Below, piece after piece: positions 45,379 to 54,618 of a stretch of DNA of 64,000 nt. The notes beneath the pieces were generated by a model. It worked only from the letters and a program-made list of their open reading frames with translations. It was not told the DNA's origin and did no database searches. The stretch comes from Anaerolinea sp. Its GTDB lineage: Bacteria > Chloroflexota > Anaerolineae > Anaerolineales > Anaerolineaceae. The stretch lies in contig JARKOV010000121.1 of assembly GCA_029975965.1 (NCBI GenBank), forward strand, positions 10,848 through 74,847, in the 5' to 3' direction. The stretch's first letter is position 1. Each line of letters opens with the position of its first letter. Made by a program: the position numbers and the translations under genes.

Positions 45379-46253
45379 CCCATTGCCAGGCGCAAGGCAT
45401 CGCGCCAGGGTGGCAGGCGCAGGCCAAATGTGCGCTCGTATTTGCCGCAATCGAGGGCCGAAAAGAGCGGCCGTTCGGCGGGAGATGGAAAATCGACCGT
45501 TTTCGCCGGCGACACCTGGTGCGCCGTGCGCAGTTCGGGCTGCGGATCGCAGGCGAGGATCTCCTGCGCCCATTCGTAGCGGCTGGCGTAGCCGCTGCCC
45601 GCCAGGTGGTAGATTCCGCTGTGCTCGCCGGCCCAACCATGCGGATCGTCGCCAGCCTGCGCCAGCATTTGCGCGGTGACCTCGGCCAACATCCGTGCCC
45701 AGGTCGGGTTGCTGACCTGGTCCGAGACCACCTTCAGCTCCGCTTGCCGGCGCGACCATTCCAGCACTTTGCTGACGAAGCTGTCGCGGCGGTTGGAATA
45801 CACCCACGCGGTGCGCAATATCAACGCGGCGCAGCCGGATGCCAGGATAGCCTGCTCGCCCTCCCACTTGGTGCGCCCGTACACGTTGAGCGGATTAGGG
45901 GCATCCGATTCGAGGTATGGAGAGCCTTTTCGCCCGTCGAAGACGAAATCGGTCGAAAAATGGATCAAGGCTGCGCCACATTTGCGGGCGGCGTCGGCCA
46001 GGGCGGCGCTGGCCTCGGTGTTGATCAGGCGGGCCAGGTCGGGCTCGCTTTCGGCTTTGTCCACCAGGGTGTAAGCGGCGCTGTTATAAATCACCTGCGG
46101 GCAGTGCTGCTTGACCAGGCCGGCCAGCGTTCCAGGATTGCGAAAATCCACCTCGGGATAGTCGAACGAGTAGACCTCGCCGAGGGTGGCGAGTGTGCGC
46201 TGCGCCTCCCAGCCGAGTTGACCGGTCTTGCCGAGCAGCAGGATGCGAATCAC
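45375..46253 (-). CDS. rfbD: dTDP-4-dehydrorhamnose reductase
   Basis: A 292-residue NADPH-dependent reductase completing dTDP-L-rhamnose synthesis. The nucleotide loop is [14 protein letters not shown] (about 5-18), the FSTDFVFDG block carries the catalytic Thr/Asp region, and Tyr-x3-Lys appears in [11 protein letters not shown]. It is the last gene of rfbCBAD, overlapping the end of rfbA by four bases. Product sugar is used for cell-surface polysaccharide; no glycosyltransferase is present in the window. Confidence 0.95.
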   Translation of the reverse strand: MIRILLLGKTGQLGWEAQRTLATLGEVYSFDYPEVDFRNPGTLAGLVKQHCPQVIYNSAAYTLVDKAESEPDLARLINTEASAALADAARKCGAALIHFSTDFVFDGRKGSPYLESDAPNPLNVYGRTKWEGEQAILASGCAALILRTAWVYSNRRDSFVSKVLEWSRRQAELKVVSDQVSNPTWARMLAEVTAQMLAQAGDDPHGWAGEHSGIYHLAGSGYASRYEWAQEILACDPQPELRTAHQVSPAKTVDFPSPAERPLFSALDCGKYERTFGLRLPPWRDALRLAMG

Positions 46254-47125
46254 TTGATGCGCCCCTCGAGCAAATCGAGCAGGTACTTGCCGTAGGCGTT
46301 TCCGGCATAACGCGCGGCTTGCTGGCGCAGTTGAGCTCCATCAATAAAGCCGAGGCGGTAGGCGATTTCTTCCGGGCAGGAGATCATCATGCCCTGCCGG
46401 TCTTCGACCGCCTGGACGAAATTGGCTGCCTGGAGTAGCGACTCATGGGTGCCGGCATCTAGCCAGGCCACGCCTCGACCGAGGGTCATCACCTGCAGCT
46501 CACCGCGCTCCAGGTAGATGCGGTTGAGATCGGTAATTTCCAGCTCTCCACGCGCCGAGGGTTTCAACGCCGCGGCAAGCCCGGCGACCTGCTGGTCGTA
46601 GAAGTAAATGCCTGGCACGGCATAATGCGATTTGGGTTGCAATGGTTTTTCCTCGATGCTCAAGGCGCGACCCTGGGCGTCGAATTCGACCACGCCGTAT
46701 CGCTCGGGGTCGCGCACGCCGTAGGCAAAGATCACCGCGCCGCTGGTGAGCCCGGCGGCCTGGCGCAGCGTGGTGGGCAACCCCTGTCCGTAGAAGATGT
46801 TGTCGCCAAGGATCAGGCAGGCGGTGTCTCCGCCGAGAAAATCGCGCCCGATGATGAAGGATTCGGCCAGCCCACGCGGCTCGGCTTGCTCCGCATAGGC
46901 AAACTTCAACCCCCACTGGCTGCCATCGCCCAGCAGGCGGCGGAAGACCGGCAGGTCTTCCGGGGTGCTGATCACCAGTATCTCGCGGATACCCGCCAGC
47001 ATGAGCATGGAGAGCGGGTAATAGACCATTGGTTTGTCATAGACAGGCAGGAGCTGCTTGCTCACGCCGAGGGTCAGCGGGTAGAGCCGGGTGCCTTTTC
47101 CACCGGCCAGGATAATCCCTTTCAT
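46250..47125 (-). CDS. rfbA: Glucose-1-phosphate thymidylyltransferase
   Basis: A 291-residue enzyme making dTDP-glucose from glucose-1-phosphate and dTTP, the first step of the rhamnose pathway. The N-terminal pyrophosphorylase signature is intact ([17 protein letters not shown]), with [20 protein letters not shown] (metal Asp) and SIEEKP following. The ATG at 47125 overlaps the rfbB stop (ATGA). A longer frame to 47203 is rejected because it would run into rfbB. Confidence 0.96.
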   Translation of the reverse strand: MKGIILAGGKGTRLYPLTLGVSKQLLPVYDKPMVYYPLSMLMLAGIREILVISTPEDLPVFRRLLGDGSQWGLKFAYAEQAEPRGLAESFIIGRDFLGGDTACLILGDNIFYGQGLPTTLRQAAGLTSGAVIFAYGVRDPERYGVVEFDAQGRALSIEEKPLQPKSHYAVPGIYFYDQQVAGLAAALKPSARGELEITDLNRIYLERGELQVMTLGRGVAWLDAGTHESLLQAANFVQAVEDRQGMMISCPEEIAYRLGFIDGAQLRQQAARYAGNAYGKYLLDLLEGRIK

Positions 47126-48210
47126 GGTTTTCCTCCACGTTGGCCATAATTCTTGTCCATCCAGCCGAGCAAGCCGGAGTCCTTTGCCACAGCTTCTACC
47201 CATTGTGGATGGCTCATGTACCAGCGAACGGTCTCCAGCAGGCCGTTTGCCAGGTCTATCCCGGGTCGCCAGCCCAGCTCGCTTTCGATTTTGCGGATAT
47301 CCATCGCATACCGCCGGTCATGCCCCGGGCGGTCCGTCACAAAGCGGATCAGGTCACGGTGCGGGCGGTGGGATGAGGCGGGCGCCAACTCGTCGAGGAT
47401 GTCGCACAGGGTGTGGACGATCTGCAGGTTGGCCGGTTGGTTGCCCCCGCCGATATTGTAGGTCTCGCCCAGCCGGCCGCGGGTGACCACCTGCCAGATC
47501 GCCTCGCAGTGGTCGACAACGTACAACCAGTCGCGCACCTGCTGCCCGTCACCGTAGACAGGCAGTGGTTTGCCGTTCAGGGCGTTGAAGATCATCAGCG
47601 GGATCAGTTTTTCGGGATACTGGTAAGGGCCGTAGTTGTTGGAGCAGTTGGAAATCGTCACCGGAAGCCCATAGGTGTGGTGGTAGGCGCGTACCAGGTG
47701 ATCGCTGGAGGCTTTGCTTGCAGAATAGGGCGAGCGCGGCGAGTAGGGGGTGGTCTCGGTGAAGGCAGGGTCGGTGGGTGAAAGCGAGCCGAACACTTCG
47801 TCGGTGGAAACATGGTGAAAACGTGCCTGATCGAGTGGGGCAATTTGATCGACCAGCCAGGCTTGCCGGGCGGCTTCGAGCAAGGTGAAGGTGCCGACGA
47901 TGTTGGTCTGGATGAAGGTGGCCGGCCCCAGGATGGAGCGGTCCACGTGCGATTCGGCGGCGAAATGCACCACTGTGTCGAAGGCGTGTTGCTGGAAGAG
48001 ACTCTGCACCAACTGGTTGTCGCAGATATCGCCATGAACGAACTGATGCCTGGTAGGGTCGGAGAGATCGGCGAGGTTTTCCAGGCTGCCGGCGTAGGTG
48101 AGCGCATCCAGGTTGACGATTTGAACGCCCGGATCCGCAGCCAGCAGGTACCGGATGAAATTCGAACCGATAAAACCGGCGCCGCCGGTGACGAGAACGT
48201 GCTTGGCCAT
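47122..48210 (-). CDS. rfbB: dTDP-glucose 4,6-dehydratase
   Basis: A 362-residue NAD-dependent SDR-type dehydratase converting dTDP-glucose to the 4-keto-6-deoxy sugar. The NAD loop is [12 protein letters not shown] (about 7-18), [12 protein letters not shown] follows, the catalytic segment is STDEVFGSL, and the active Tyr-x3-Lys is in [17 protein letters not shown]-type sequence appears as [15 protein letters not shown]. It lies 36 bp after rfbC and overlaps rfbA. Confidence 0.96.
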   Translation of the reverse strand: MAKHVLVTGGAGFIGSNFIRYLLAADPGVQIVNLDALTYAGSLENLADLSDPTRHQFVHGDICDNQLVQSLFQQHAFDTVVHFAAESHVDRSILGPATFIQTNIVGTFTLLEAARQAWLVDQIAPLDQARFHHVSTDEVFGSLSPTDPAFTETTPYSPRSPYSASKASSDHLVRAYHHTYGLPVTISNCSNNYGPYQYPEKLIPLMIFNALNGKPLPVYGDGQQVRDWLYVVDHCEAIWQVVTRGRLGETYNIGGGNQPANLQIVHTLCDILDELAPASSHRPHRDLIRFVTDRPGHDRRYAMDIRKIESELGWRPGIDLANGLLETVRWYMSHPQWVEAVAKDSGLLGWMDKNYGQRGGKP

Positions 48211-48246
48211 GCTACCTCCCTGCCAAATGAATTTTGCCAGATAATC

Positions 48247-48804
48247 TCAGACCCGGTCGAACAGGTCGGCTTCGCTCAGCAACTTGCCCTGCCGATCTTT
48301 CTCTGAAAGAAGCGGCTCTTCTCCGGGGGGAACCGGCCACTCGATCGCCAGCGCCGGATCGTTCCATAGAAGGGTGCGTTCCCATTGCGGGGCGTAGTAA
48401 TCGGTGACTTTGTAGAAGAATTCAGCCCATTCGCTGAGCACGTAAAACCCGTGGGCGAATCCGGGTGGGACCCACAACTGGCGGTGGTTTTCCGCCGAAA
48501 GACGCGTGCCGGTCCACCGGCCAAAGGTGGGTGAGCCCAGGCGAAGGTCAACGGCCACATCGAAAATCTCACCCGTCACAACCCGCACCAGCTTGCCTTG
48601 GGGCTGGCGGATCTGGTAATGCAAACCGCGCAAAATCCCCTTTCGCGATCCAGACTGGTTGTCCTGGACGAAATTGGCAGGGATTCCTGCTTCGGCGTAA
48701 AGCTGCGCCTGGTAGGTTTCCATGAAATAACCGCGTGCATCCCCGTGCAACTGCGGGGTGATGATCAGCACGTCTGGGATTTGAGCGGGTTGAATATCGA
48801 GCAT
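48247..48804 (-). CDS. rfbC: dTDP-4-dehydrorhamnose 3,5-epimerase
   Basis: A 185-residue cupin epimerase, first gene of the operon. Family marks: RGYFMETYQ, FVQDNQSGSRKGILRGLHYQ with the catalytic His, FDVAVDLRLGSPTFG, and WVPPGFAHGFYVLS. Start at 48804; a promoter with TTGTTT-17-TACAAT lies 49 bp upstream. The order C-B-A-D with short gaps gives a complete, co-transcribed pathway. Confidence 0.95.
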   Translation of the reverse strand: MLDIQPAQIPDVLIITPQLHGDARGYFMETYQAQLYAEAGIPANFVQDNQSGSRKGILRGLHYQIRQPQGKLVRVVTGEIFDVAVDLRLGSPTFGRWTGTRLSAENHRQLWVPPGFAHGFYVLSEWAEFFYKVTDYYAPQWERTLLWNDPALAIEWPVPPGEEPLLSEKDRQGKLLSEADLFDRV

Positions 48805-48852
48805 ACCGGTCTGTAGAAATTCTCCCCTGGGTTGGCTGTGTGGCGATGGTGT

Positions 48853-48881
48853 ATTGTAACTTAAATATTCCTACCAAACAA
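48853..48881 (-). promoter_or_regulatory. sigma-70-type promoter for the rfbCBAD operon
   Basis: Minus strand: -35 TTGTTT (48881-48876), a 17-bp spacer, -10 TACAAT (48858-48853). Start near 48846, giving a leader of about 42 nt. Confidence 0.6.
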
Positions 48882-49154
48882 ATCGGGAATCGCGGGTAGG
48901 TGCGTATCAAATTTTCGTAACCACTCGGCCCTGGCTGGGGAATTCACGAATCAAATTCGGAACCTTTCTCTATGAGCCTGAGCAATCACAAATTATCTTA
49001 AGAAAAAACCCAAATATCATCTATAATCAAGCTATCTGCCTTTAAATGAAAATCAAGATGCGGTTACAGGGACGGGAAAGAGTCCGGATGCTCCAAGGTA
49101 ACCGTCTGATCCTTTGAAAAATCTAAATCATGTGAATTCGGGATAACCAATGGC

Positions 49155-49240
49155 GTCACTCCGAGGGAGCATAGCGACCGAAGAGTCTCATTCCAGGCAG
49201 ATAATGAGGTGTTTCGCCACCTGGCGATCACTCAAATGAC
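49155..49240. repeat. GTCATT-type palindromic repeat, copy 3
   Basis: The left half GTCACTCCGAGGGAGC... is mirrored by a right half ending ...ACTCAAATGAC (49230-49240). Both halves resemble the known class GTCATTCTGAGCG...GAAGAATCTC. It lies between the rfb promoter region and the GGDEF gene. Confidence 0.7.
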
Positions 49241-49310
49241 ATCCTCTTCACGCCAGGTTATCCTGAACTGATGCCGAATTGCTGTGAATCTTGCCTGGGC
49301 GGCGGGCTCT

Positions 49311-52205
49311 ATGCTGAATGCATCAACGGTCATCTCATCTATCGCATTGCTTTTCTACGCCGGTCTGTTATTGATCGTCAACCTGCGCAGTGGGAAAAGC
49401 CGCCTTAACATGTACTTTTCGCTCTACCTGGCGACCATGCTGGTGTGGAGCCTGGGCTCGTTGATGATTTTTGCCGGTCTCCCCCTGGTGGATACCACCT
49501 TCTGGAACCGCTTTATGGTCATCGGGTCTACGGCAATGCCGGTGGCGTTTTTCGGCTTCGTGCAGGTGTACCTGATGCGCGACCGGAGCCGCTGGCTCTG
49601 GCTCGGCTATATCGTGTATCTCATCATCCAGGTTGCCAACCTGCTGGGGTGGGTGATCGTCGATGCGCAGGTGACCAACGGCACGTTGACCAACCAGTAT
49701 GGTCCAGCCATCTATCTGACCAGCCTGACCTGGGTCTTCTTTATGGGTTTTTCTGCCTTCAGCCTGTTCGTGGAATTTCGCCGCACCAAGGAGCCGATCA
49801 ACCGCAACCGGATCAAATACCTGATCATTGTGTTGGGGGTCATTTTCTTGGGCGCCTCGACCAACTCCACCGCCCTGCAAATTTACCCGGTCGATATTGC
49901 CTTCAACATCCTTTCGGCGCTGATCATCGCCTACGCGATTTTCCGTTACCAACTGGTCGATATCAACCGGGTGGTGCGCAAGGGGTTGTTGTATTCGTCG
50001 ACGACCGTCATCATCGGCACGATGTACTTCCTGGTGATCTTTGTCATTTCGCGCATCTTCCACGTGCTGACCGAGCCTACGCTCTTTATCCTGGCGGTGG
50101 TCGTGGCGGTGATGACGGCGGTGTTGGCACAGCCGCTCAAAGAAAAGGCGCAATCCTGGGTGGACCGGTTGTTCTACCGTGAAACGTACGATGTCAACTT
50201 GATGACCCAGCGCCTCAACCAGACGATGACCAGCGTCCTCGACCTGAATCAGTTGACCCAGATGATTTTGGACGAAGTCACCGGCACGATGCACATGCTT
50301 TACGCGGGTTTCTTCTTGCGCCTGGGCGAAAAAGGTGAGTTCTACCTGATGGTCCAGAAGGGCATGAAGGTGACTGACTTGAAACTGAGCAACCAGCATC
50401 CTCTGGTGGAGTACTTCCAGCAGAACAATGAAGCCCTTTCGCGCTATAACCTGGAAGTTCTGCCCCAATTCCGCGCGCTCTGGCAAAAAGAGCGCGCCGA
50501 GCTGGAGCAGGTGGGCGGCGAGCTTTACCTGCCGCTGAAAAGCAAGGGCGAGCTGGTGGGAATCTTCGTGGTTGGTCCGAAGCGCTCCGACCTTCCGTAT
50601 ACCCAGGAGGATCAAACCGTCCTGTTGACGCTGGCGCGCCAGATGGCCTCCGCCATAGAGAACGCTCTGCTGTTTGCCGGCGAGGCTCGCCGGAGGCATG
50701 AAGCAGAAACCCTGCAGAATGCGCTGTTGCAGCTTACCTCGGACATCGATCTCGAACAGGTGCTGGATAACATCCTGGTCAACCTGGCTTCGGTCATCCC
50801 CTATGACAGCGCCTGCCTGTTCCTTCTGCAGCGCGACCAGTTGATTGCGGTGGCGGGGCGTGGCTTCGAAAACCTGGAGCAAGTGCTCGGGCAGGAATAC
50901 CCGGTTGAAGAAGACGACCTGTTCCTCGAAATCCAGCGCACCCGCCGCCCGTTGCTGATTGCCGACGTGCGGGACCATTACAAATTCAAGGCGTATGCCG
51001 GGACGCGCAACATCCGTAGCTGGATGGGCGTTCCGTTGATTGCCCGTGGCACGGTGATCGGTTGCCTGACCCTGGACAGCCACACGCCCGGGGTATACAG
51101 CCAGAGCGAGCAGGCTAACCTGGCGCTGGCGTTTGCCAGCCATGCAAGCATTGCGGTAGAAAATTCCCGCCTGTTCAAGGTCGAGCGCGAGCAACGCCAG
51201 TTGGCCGAAGCGTTGCGTGAGATTGGCGCCATCTTGAGCACGACGCTCGACTTCGATAACGTGCTGGATTTACTCCTCGATCAGGTCGGGCGGGTGGTGC
51301 CCTATTCGGTGGCCAACATCATCCTGGTGGAGGGCAACCGCACGCGCATCGCGCGCACACGCTACCACGAGACGATCGATCCCGAAGTGGCGCAACTGCT
51401 CAAGACGTCGGTGTTCAACATCTCGCCTTCGCCGCACATCTATTACATGATCGACTCGGCCCAGCCGCTGGTTCTGCCGGTGGTGCCCGATTATGCGGAG
51501 TGGATCGAAAGCCCGGTGCCGATTCGTTCCTGGATCGGCGCGCCGGTGCTGGTCAAGGGCAAGGTGATCGGATGCTTCTCGCTTTCGACCCTCGAGCCGG
51601 ACGTCTACCGCTATCGCCACGCCGAGTTGCTTTCGGTCTTTGCCGGGCAGGCGGCGCTCGCCATGCAGAATGCACGGCTGTTCTCGGAAATCCAGCAACT
51701 GGCGACGGTCGACGAGTTGACGGGCATCTTCAACCGGAGGCATCTGTTCGAGCTGGGCGAGCGCGAATTTGGCCGCGCGCAGCGTTACAACCGCCCGCTA
51801 TCGGCGATCATGCTCGACATCGATGAATTCAAGCGGGTGAACGACAATTACGGCCACATGGTCGGCGACCAGGTGTTGCGGGTCGTCGCCGAGCGCTGTA
51901 AATCGAACATTCGCGAGGTCGACATCCTGGGTCGGTATGGCGGGGAGGAGTTCACCATCATCCTGCCCGAGGCGACGCGCCAGGACGCCTACAATATATG
52001 CGAGCGCCTGCGCAGACACGTCGCCATCATGCCGATTACCACCACGGCCGGCGCATTGAAAATCACCATCAGCCTGGGAACCGCCAGCTTGAGCGTTGAG
52101 ACGCCCAACCTGGTTAAGTTAATCGAATGCGCCGACATCGCGATGTACGAGGCAAAGAGGAGCGGGCGTAACAAAGCTTGTGCTTTTGAAGAGATCAGCG
52201 TTTAA
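49311..52205 (+). CDS. 7TM-GAF sensor diguanylate cyclase (GGDEF)
   Basis: A 964-residue membrane sensor predicted to make cyclic di-GMP. The first about 245 residues are a seven-span histidine-kinase-type N-terminal receptor domain. Three GAF-like domains follow (about 280-455, 475-630 and 640-800), then a GGDEF domain (about 800-960). The active-site loop is GGEEF (877-881), and RxxD (868-871) stands five residues before it, the product-inhibition I-site, so an active, feedback-controlled enzyme is expected. The first 460 residues are clearly paralogous to the HD-GYP protein at 54619. ATG at 49311 is chosen because it aligns with that paralogue's start; a GTG at 49284 would add nine residues. 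First gene of a four-gene unit. Confidence 0.9.
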   Translation: MLNASTVISSIALLFYAGLLLIVNLRSGKSRLNMYFSLYLATMLVWSLGSLMIFAGLPLVDTTFWNRFMVIGSTAMPVAFFGFVQVYLMRDRSRWLWLGYIVYLIIQVANLLGWVIVDAQVTNGTLTNQYGPAIYLTSLTWVFFMGFSAFSLFVEFRRTKEPINRNRIKYLIIVLGVIFLGASTNSTALQIYPVDIAFNILSALIIAYAIFRYQLVDINRVVRKGLLYSSTTVIIGTMYFLVIFVISRIFHVLTEPTLFILAVVVAVMTAVLAQPLKEKAQSWVDRLFYRETYDVNLMTQRLNQTMTSVLDLNQLTQMILDEVTGTMHMLYAGFFLRLGEKGEFYLMVQKGMKVTDLKLSNQHPLVEYFQQNNEALSRYNLEVLPQFRALWQKERAELEQVGGELYLPLKSKGELVGIFVVGPKRSDLPYTQEDQTVLLTLARQMASAIENALLFAGEARRRHEAETLQNALLQLTSDIDLEQVLDNILVNLASVIPYDSACLFLLQRDQLIAVAGRGFENLEQVLGQEYPVEEDDLFLEIQRTRRPLLIADVRDHYKFKAYAGTRNIRSWMGVPLIARGTVIGCLTLDSHTPGVYSQSEQANLALAFASHASIAVENSRLFKVEREQRQLAEALREIGAILSTTLDFDNVLDLLLDQVGRVVPYSVANIILVEGNRTRIARTRYHETIDPEVAQLLKTSVFNISPSPHIYYMIDSAQPLVLPVVPDYAEWIESPVPIRSWIGAPVLVKGKVIGCFSLSTLEPDVYRYRHAELLSVFAGQAALAMQNARLFSEIQQLATVDELTGIFNRRHLFELGEREFGRAQRYNRPLSAIMLDIDEFKRVNDNYGHMVGDQVLRVVAERCKSNIREVDILGRYGGEEFTIILPEATRQDAYNICERLRRHVAIMPITTTAGALKITISLGTASLSVETPNLVKLIECADIAMYEAKRSGRNKACAFEEISV

Positions 52206-52251
52206 TATGGCTTACGTGGGAATTTAATGGGTATGCCGGGAGCTTGCCAGG

Positions 52252-52971
52252 ATGAGCGATAAAAAGGTCATCGTTGAAGCCTTCACCGAAATGTCATCTC
52301 ACTACGAATCTACGGTCGATAGTGAGTTGAAACGATTTTGGGGTTGGAGTTACAATGATTTCATTGAAAACCTGGTCGACATGGCGTCCTTGCGAGACGA
52401 GGATGTTGTGTTGGATATCGCGACCGGCACAGGTGTGATTCCGACCCGGTTAATGCAGCGTGGGAAATCCGGCGGGAAGATTGTTGGGTTAGACATCACG
52501 TTTGCCATGCTGCAGAAGGCGGCGAAAAAAGCCGAAAACAATCGATGGAGCGAATCCATTGAGTTGACGTGCGCTTCGGCGATGCACATGCCGTTCCGTT
52601 CGGGTCATTTCGACGTGATCTTCTGTGCCCTGGCTACCCATCACCTGGATGTGCCGGAGGTGTTATCAGAGATGAATCGCGTGTTGAAATCGGGGGGAAA
52701 ACTGGCCATCGCCGACGTGGGTGGGTCGGCAGCCTGGCGCCTTCCGGTCATTAACACGCTGATGCGCACCGCGACATTTTTGTATTTTTTGCCAAAAGAA
52801 GGGCGCGCCCGGGCCGCTTCAGAAGCGGCCGCCCTGAACAATGTCTTCACAAGAAAGGAGTGGGAGGGGAAATTAAATGAGTTGCGTTTTCGAGATATAT
52901 CGATAGTCGATCTCCCTGCGAGCCATTTTTGGTCTCCGACGCCATTTGTCATCCGCGCTGTAAAGAATTGA
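52252..52971 (+). CDS. Class I SAM-dependent methyltransferase (UbiE-like)
   Basis: A 239-residue Rossmann-fold methyltransferase. The SAM loop reads VLDIATGTGVIPTRL (about 46-60), the second acidic site is IVGLDITFAML, and the post-III region has MPFRSGHFDVIFC and LKSGGKLAIADVG. It resembles the UbiE/COQ5 group but no quinone gene is nearby. It lies 46 bp after the GGDEF gene and 11 bp before the GH3-like gene, so it is probably part of the same transcript and may act on the same small molecule as the adenylating enzyme. Confidence 0.88.
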   Translation: MSDKKVIVEAFTEMSSHYESTVDSELKRFWGWSYNDFIENLVDMASLRDEDVVLDIATGTGVIPTRLMQRGKSGGKIVGLDITFAMLQKAAKKAENNRWSESIELTCASAMHMPFRSGHFDVIFCALATHHLDVPEVLSEMNRVLKSGGKLAIADVGGSAAWRLPVINTLMRTATFLYFLPKEGRARAASEAAALNNVFTRKEWEGKLNELRFRDISIVDLPASHFWSPTPFVIRAVKN

Positions 52972-52982
52972 GTGGAGTGAGC

Positions 52983-54590
52983 ATGATGCCAACAACTGCG
53001 ATTGAGCTATTGCGCCAGGGACGTAAAAACCAGATTTGGACCAAGTATTGTGGTTTTTTGGATTTGAGCGTGAAAGAATTCATGCAAATCCAGGAACGTC
53101 TCTTGATGGAGCAGATCAACCTCATTTCTCGAAGCGAACTTGGAAAATATTTCTTGGGGGACAGAGTTCCAAATAGCTTGGCAGAATTCCGTGCCAGGGT
53201 GCCCGTGACCACGTATGAAGATTACGAGCCCTACCTGGATCCAGAAAAAGATTATTTCAATGACGCCTACACCTGGGCGCACACTTCGGGCCGTTCCGGA
53301 AAGTTCAAGTGGATTCCCTATACCAAAGAGGCATACGATCGCCTGGGCGAGCGGGTGCTGAGTGGGGTCATCCTCGGGTCGGCTCGCGAGAAGGGCGATG
53401 TGCGCCTCGAAGAAGGCGATGTATTAGTCTACAACACCCCCCCACGACCCTACATCAGTGGGATTGCGTTGCGCGCCCTCGCCGACCAGTTCAACTTCCG
53501 GTTTATCCCTGAGCTGGATAAAACGGAGCAGATGGAATTCCAGGAGCGCATTCTGACGGGCTTCAACGTCGGCATGCGTACCGGCATCGATATTCTTGGC
53601 TCGATGTCTGCTGTGCTGGTCAAGATGGGCGAATCCTTCACCAGTGGGGCGCGGAAAACCAAAATTTCGCGCAGCATGTTGCACCCGCAGGTGCTGTTCC
53701 GCATGATCCGGGGCCTGATTCGCAGCAAACTGGAGGGGCGCGCGATGCTCCCCAAGGATTTGTGGACATTGAAGGCTCTGCCCTGCGGCGGCGCCGATAC
53801 CGCCATCTACCGCGATAAGATCGCCTATTTTTGGGGCGCCTTGCCATACGAACAGTACGGTTGCACCGAAGAGGGCGCCATCGCCACGCAGGCCTGGAAC
53901 AAACGCTACATGACCTTCTTCCCGGATGCGGCGTTCTACGAGTTTATTCCGGAAGAAGAATGGGCCAAGTGGCGCTTGAACCCGGCTCATATTCCCCAGA
54001 CGGTGCTCTTTGATCAGGTGGTGCCCAATAAGCGCTACGAGGTGGTGCTGACCAATTTCTACGGAAAACCCTTGATGCGCTACCGCACCTACGACCTGAT
54101 CGAGTTTCCTGTGCTGCAGGACGAGGAAATCGGCGTCAGGCTCCCCCAGATGTCCTTCGTCGGGCGCACGGCCGACTTCATCGACCTGGCCGGCTTCACC
54201 GGTCTGATCGACGAGCGCATGGTCTGGAAGGCGATCAACGAGACGGGCATCGAGTACAACGAATGGGCGATCCGCAAGGAAACCCACGACGGTGACCCGA
54301 TCTTGCGCCTGTACATGGAGCCCAAGCAAAACGTGGACCGCGAGACCATCCGGCACAAGGTACACGAGGCGCTGAAAGGCGTCAATTCTTTCTACGCCGA
54401 TTACGAGTCGATGATCGAGAAACCCGCGTTAGATGTCACCGTGCTCACGCCGGGGACCTTCCAGGCCTACATGATGGAGAAACAAGCGGCCGGGGCTGAC
54501 CTGTCGCATCTCAAGCCGCCGCACATGAACGCCTCGGATGAAGTGATCGAGACTTTGCTCAAGCACAACGGGAACGGGAAAGGAAATTAA
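52983..54590 (+). CDS. GH3 (auxin-responsive promoter type) acyl-adenylate/amido synthetase
   Basis: A 535-residue member of the GH3 family, whose plant members activate carboxylic acids with ATP and join them to amino acids. ATP-binding motifs are visible: TSGRSGKFKWIPYT (motif I, about 102-115), YGCTEEGAIA (motif II, about 300) and MRYRTYDLIEF (motif III, about 370). Bacterial members exist but their products are mostly unknown. ATG 52983 follows GAGTGGAG; the frame from 52929 would overlap the methyltransferase. Gene three of the sensor-flanked unit. Confidence 0.87.
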   Translation: MMPTTAIELLRQGRKNQIWTKYCGFLDLSVKEFMQIQERLLMEQINLISRSELGKYFLGDRVPNSLAEFRARVPVTTYEDYEPYLDPEKDYFNDAYTWAHTSGRSGKFKWIPYTKEAYDRLGERVLSGVILGSAREKGDVRLEEGDVLVYNTPPRPYISGIALRALADQFNFRFIPELDKTEQMEFQERILTGFNVGMRTGIDILGSMSAVLVKMGESFTSGARKTKISRSMLHPQVLFRMIRGLIRSKLEGRAMLPKDLWTLKALPCGGADTAIYRDKIAYFWGALPYEQYGCTEEGAIATQAWNKRYMTFFPDAAFYEFIPEEEWAKWRLNPAHIPQTVLFDQVVPNKRYEVVLTNFYGKPLMRYRTYDLIEFPVLQDEEIGVRLPQMSFVGRTADFIDLAGFTGLIDERMVWKAINETGIEYNEWAIRKETHDGDPILRLYMEPKQNVDRETIRHKVHEALKGVNSFYADYESMIEKPALDVTVLTPGTFQAYMMEKQAAGADLSHLKPPHMNASDEVIETLLKHNGNGKGN

Positions 54591-54618
54591 CCCTGGTCCG
54601 TAAGATCGAGATGCACCG

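Larger units (their letters stand above)
48805..49310. other. 506-bp intergenic region before the sensor unit
   Basis: Divergent gap holding the rfbC promoter at its left end and the GTCATT-type palindrome (49155-49240) at its right end. Between 48900 and 49100 it is AT-rich without recognised element. No near-consensus promoter for the GGDEF gene was found. Confidence 0.5.

Noticed and set aside
49368..51194. 608-codon open frame on the minus strand
   Set aside because: Antisense to the GGDEF sensor gene; composition is His/Gln/Arg-rich and matches no family.
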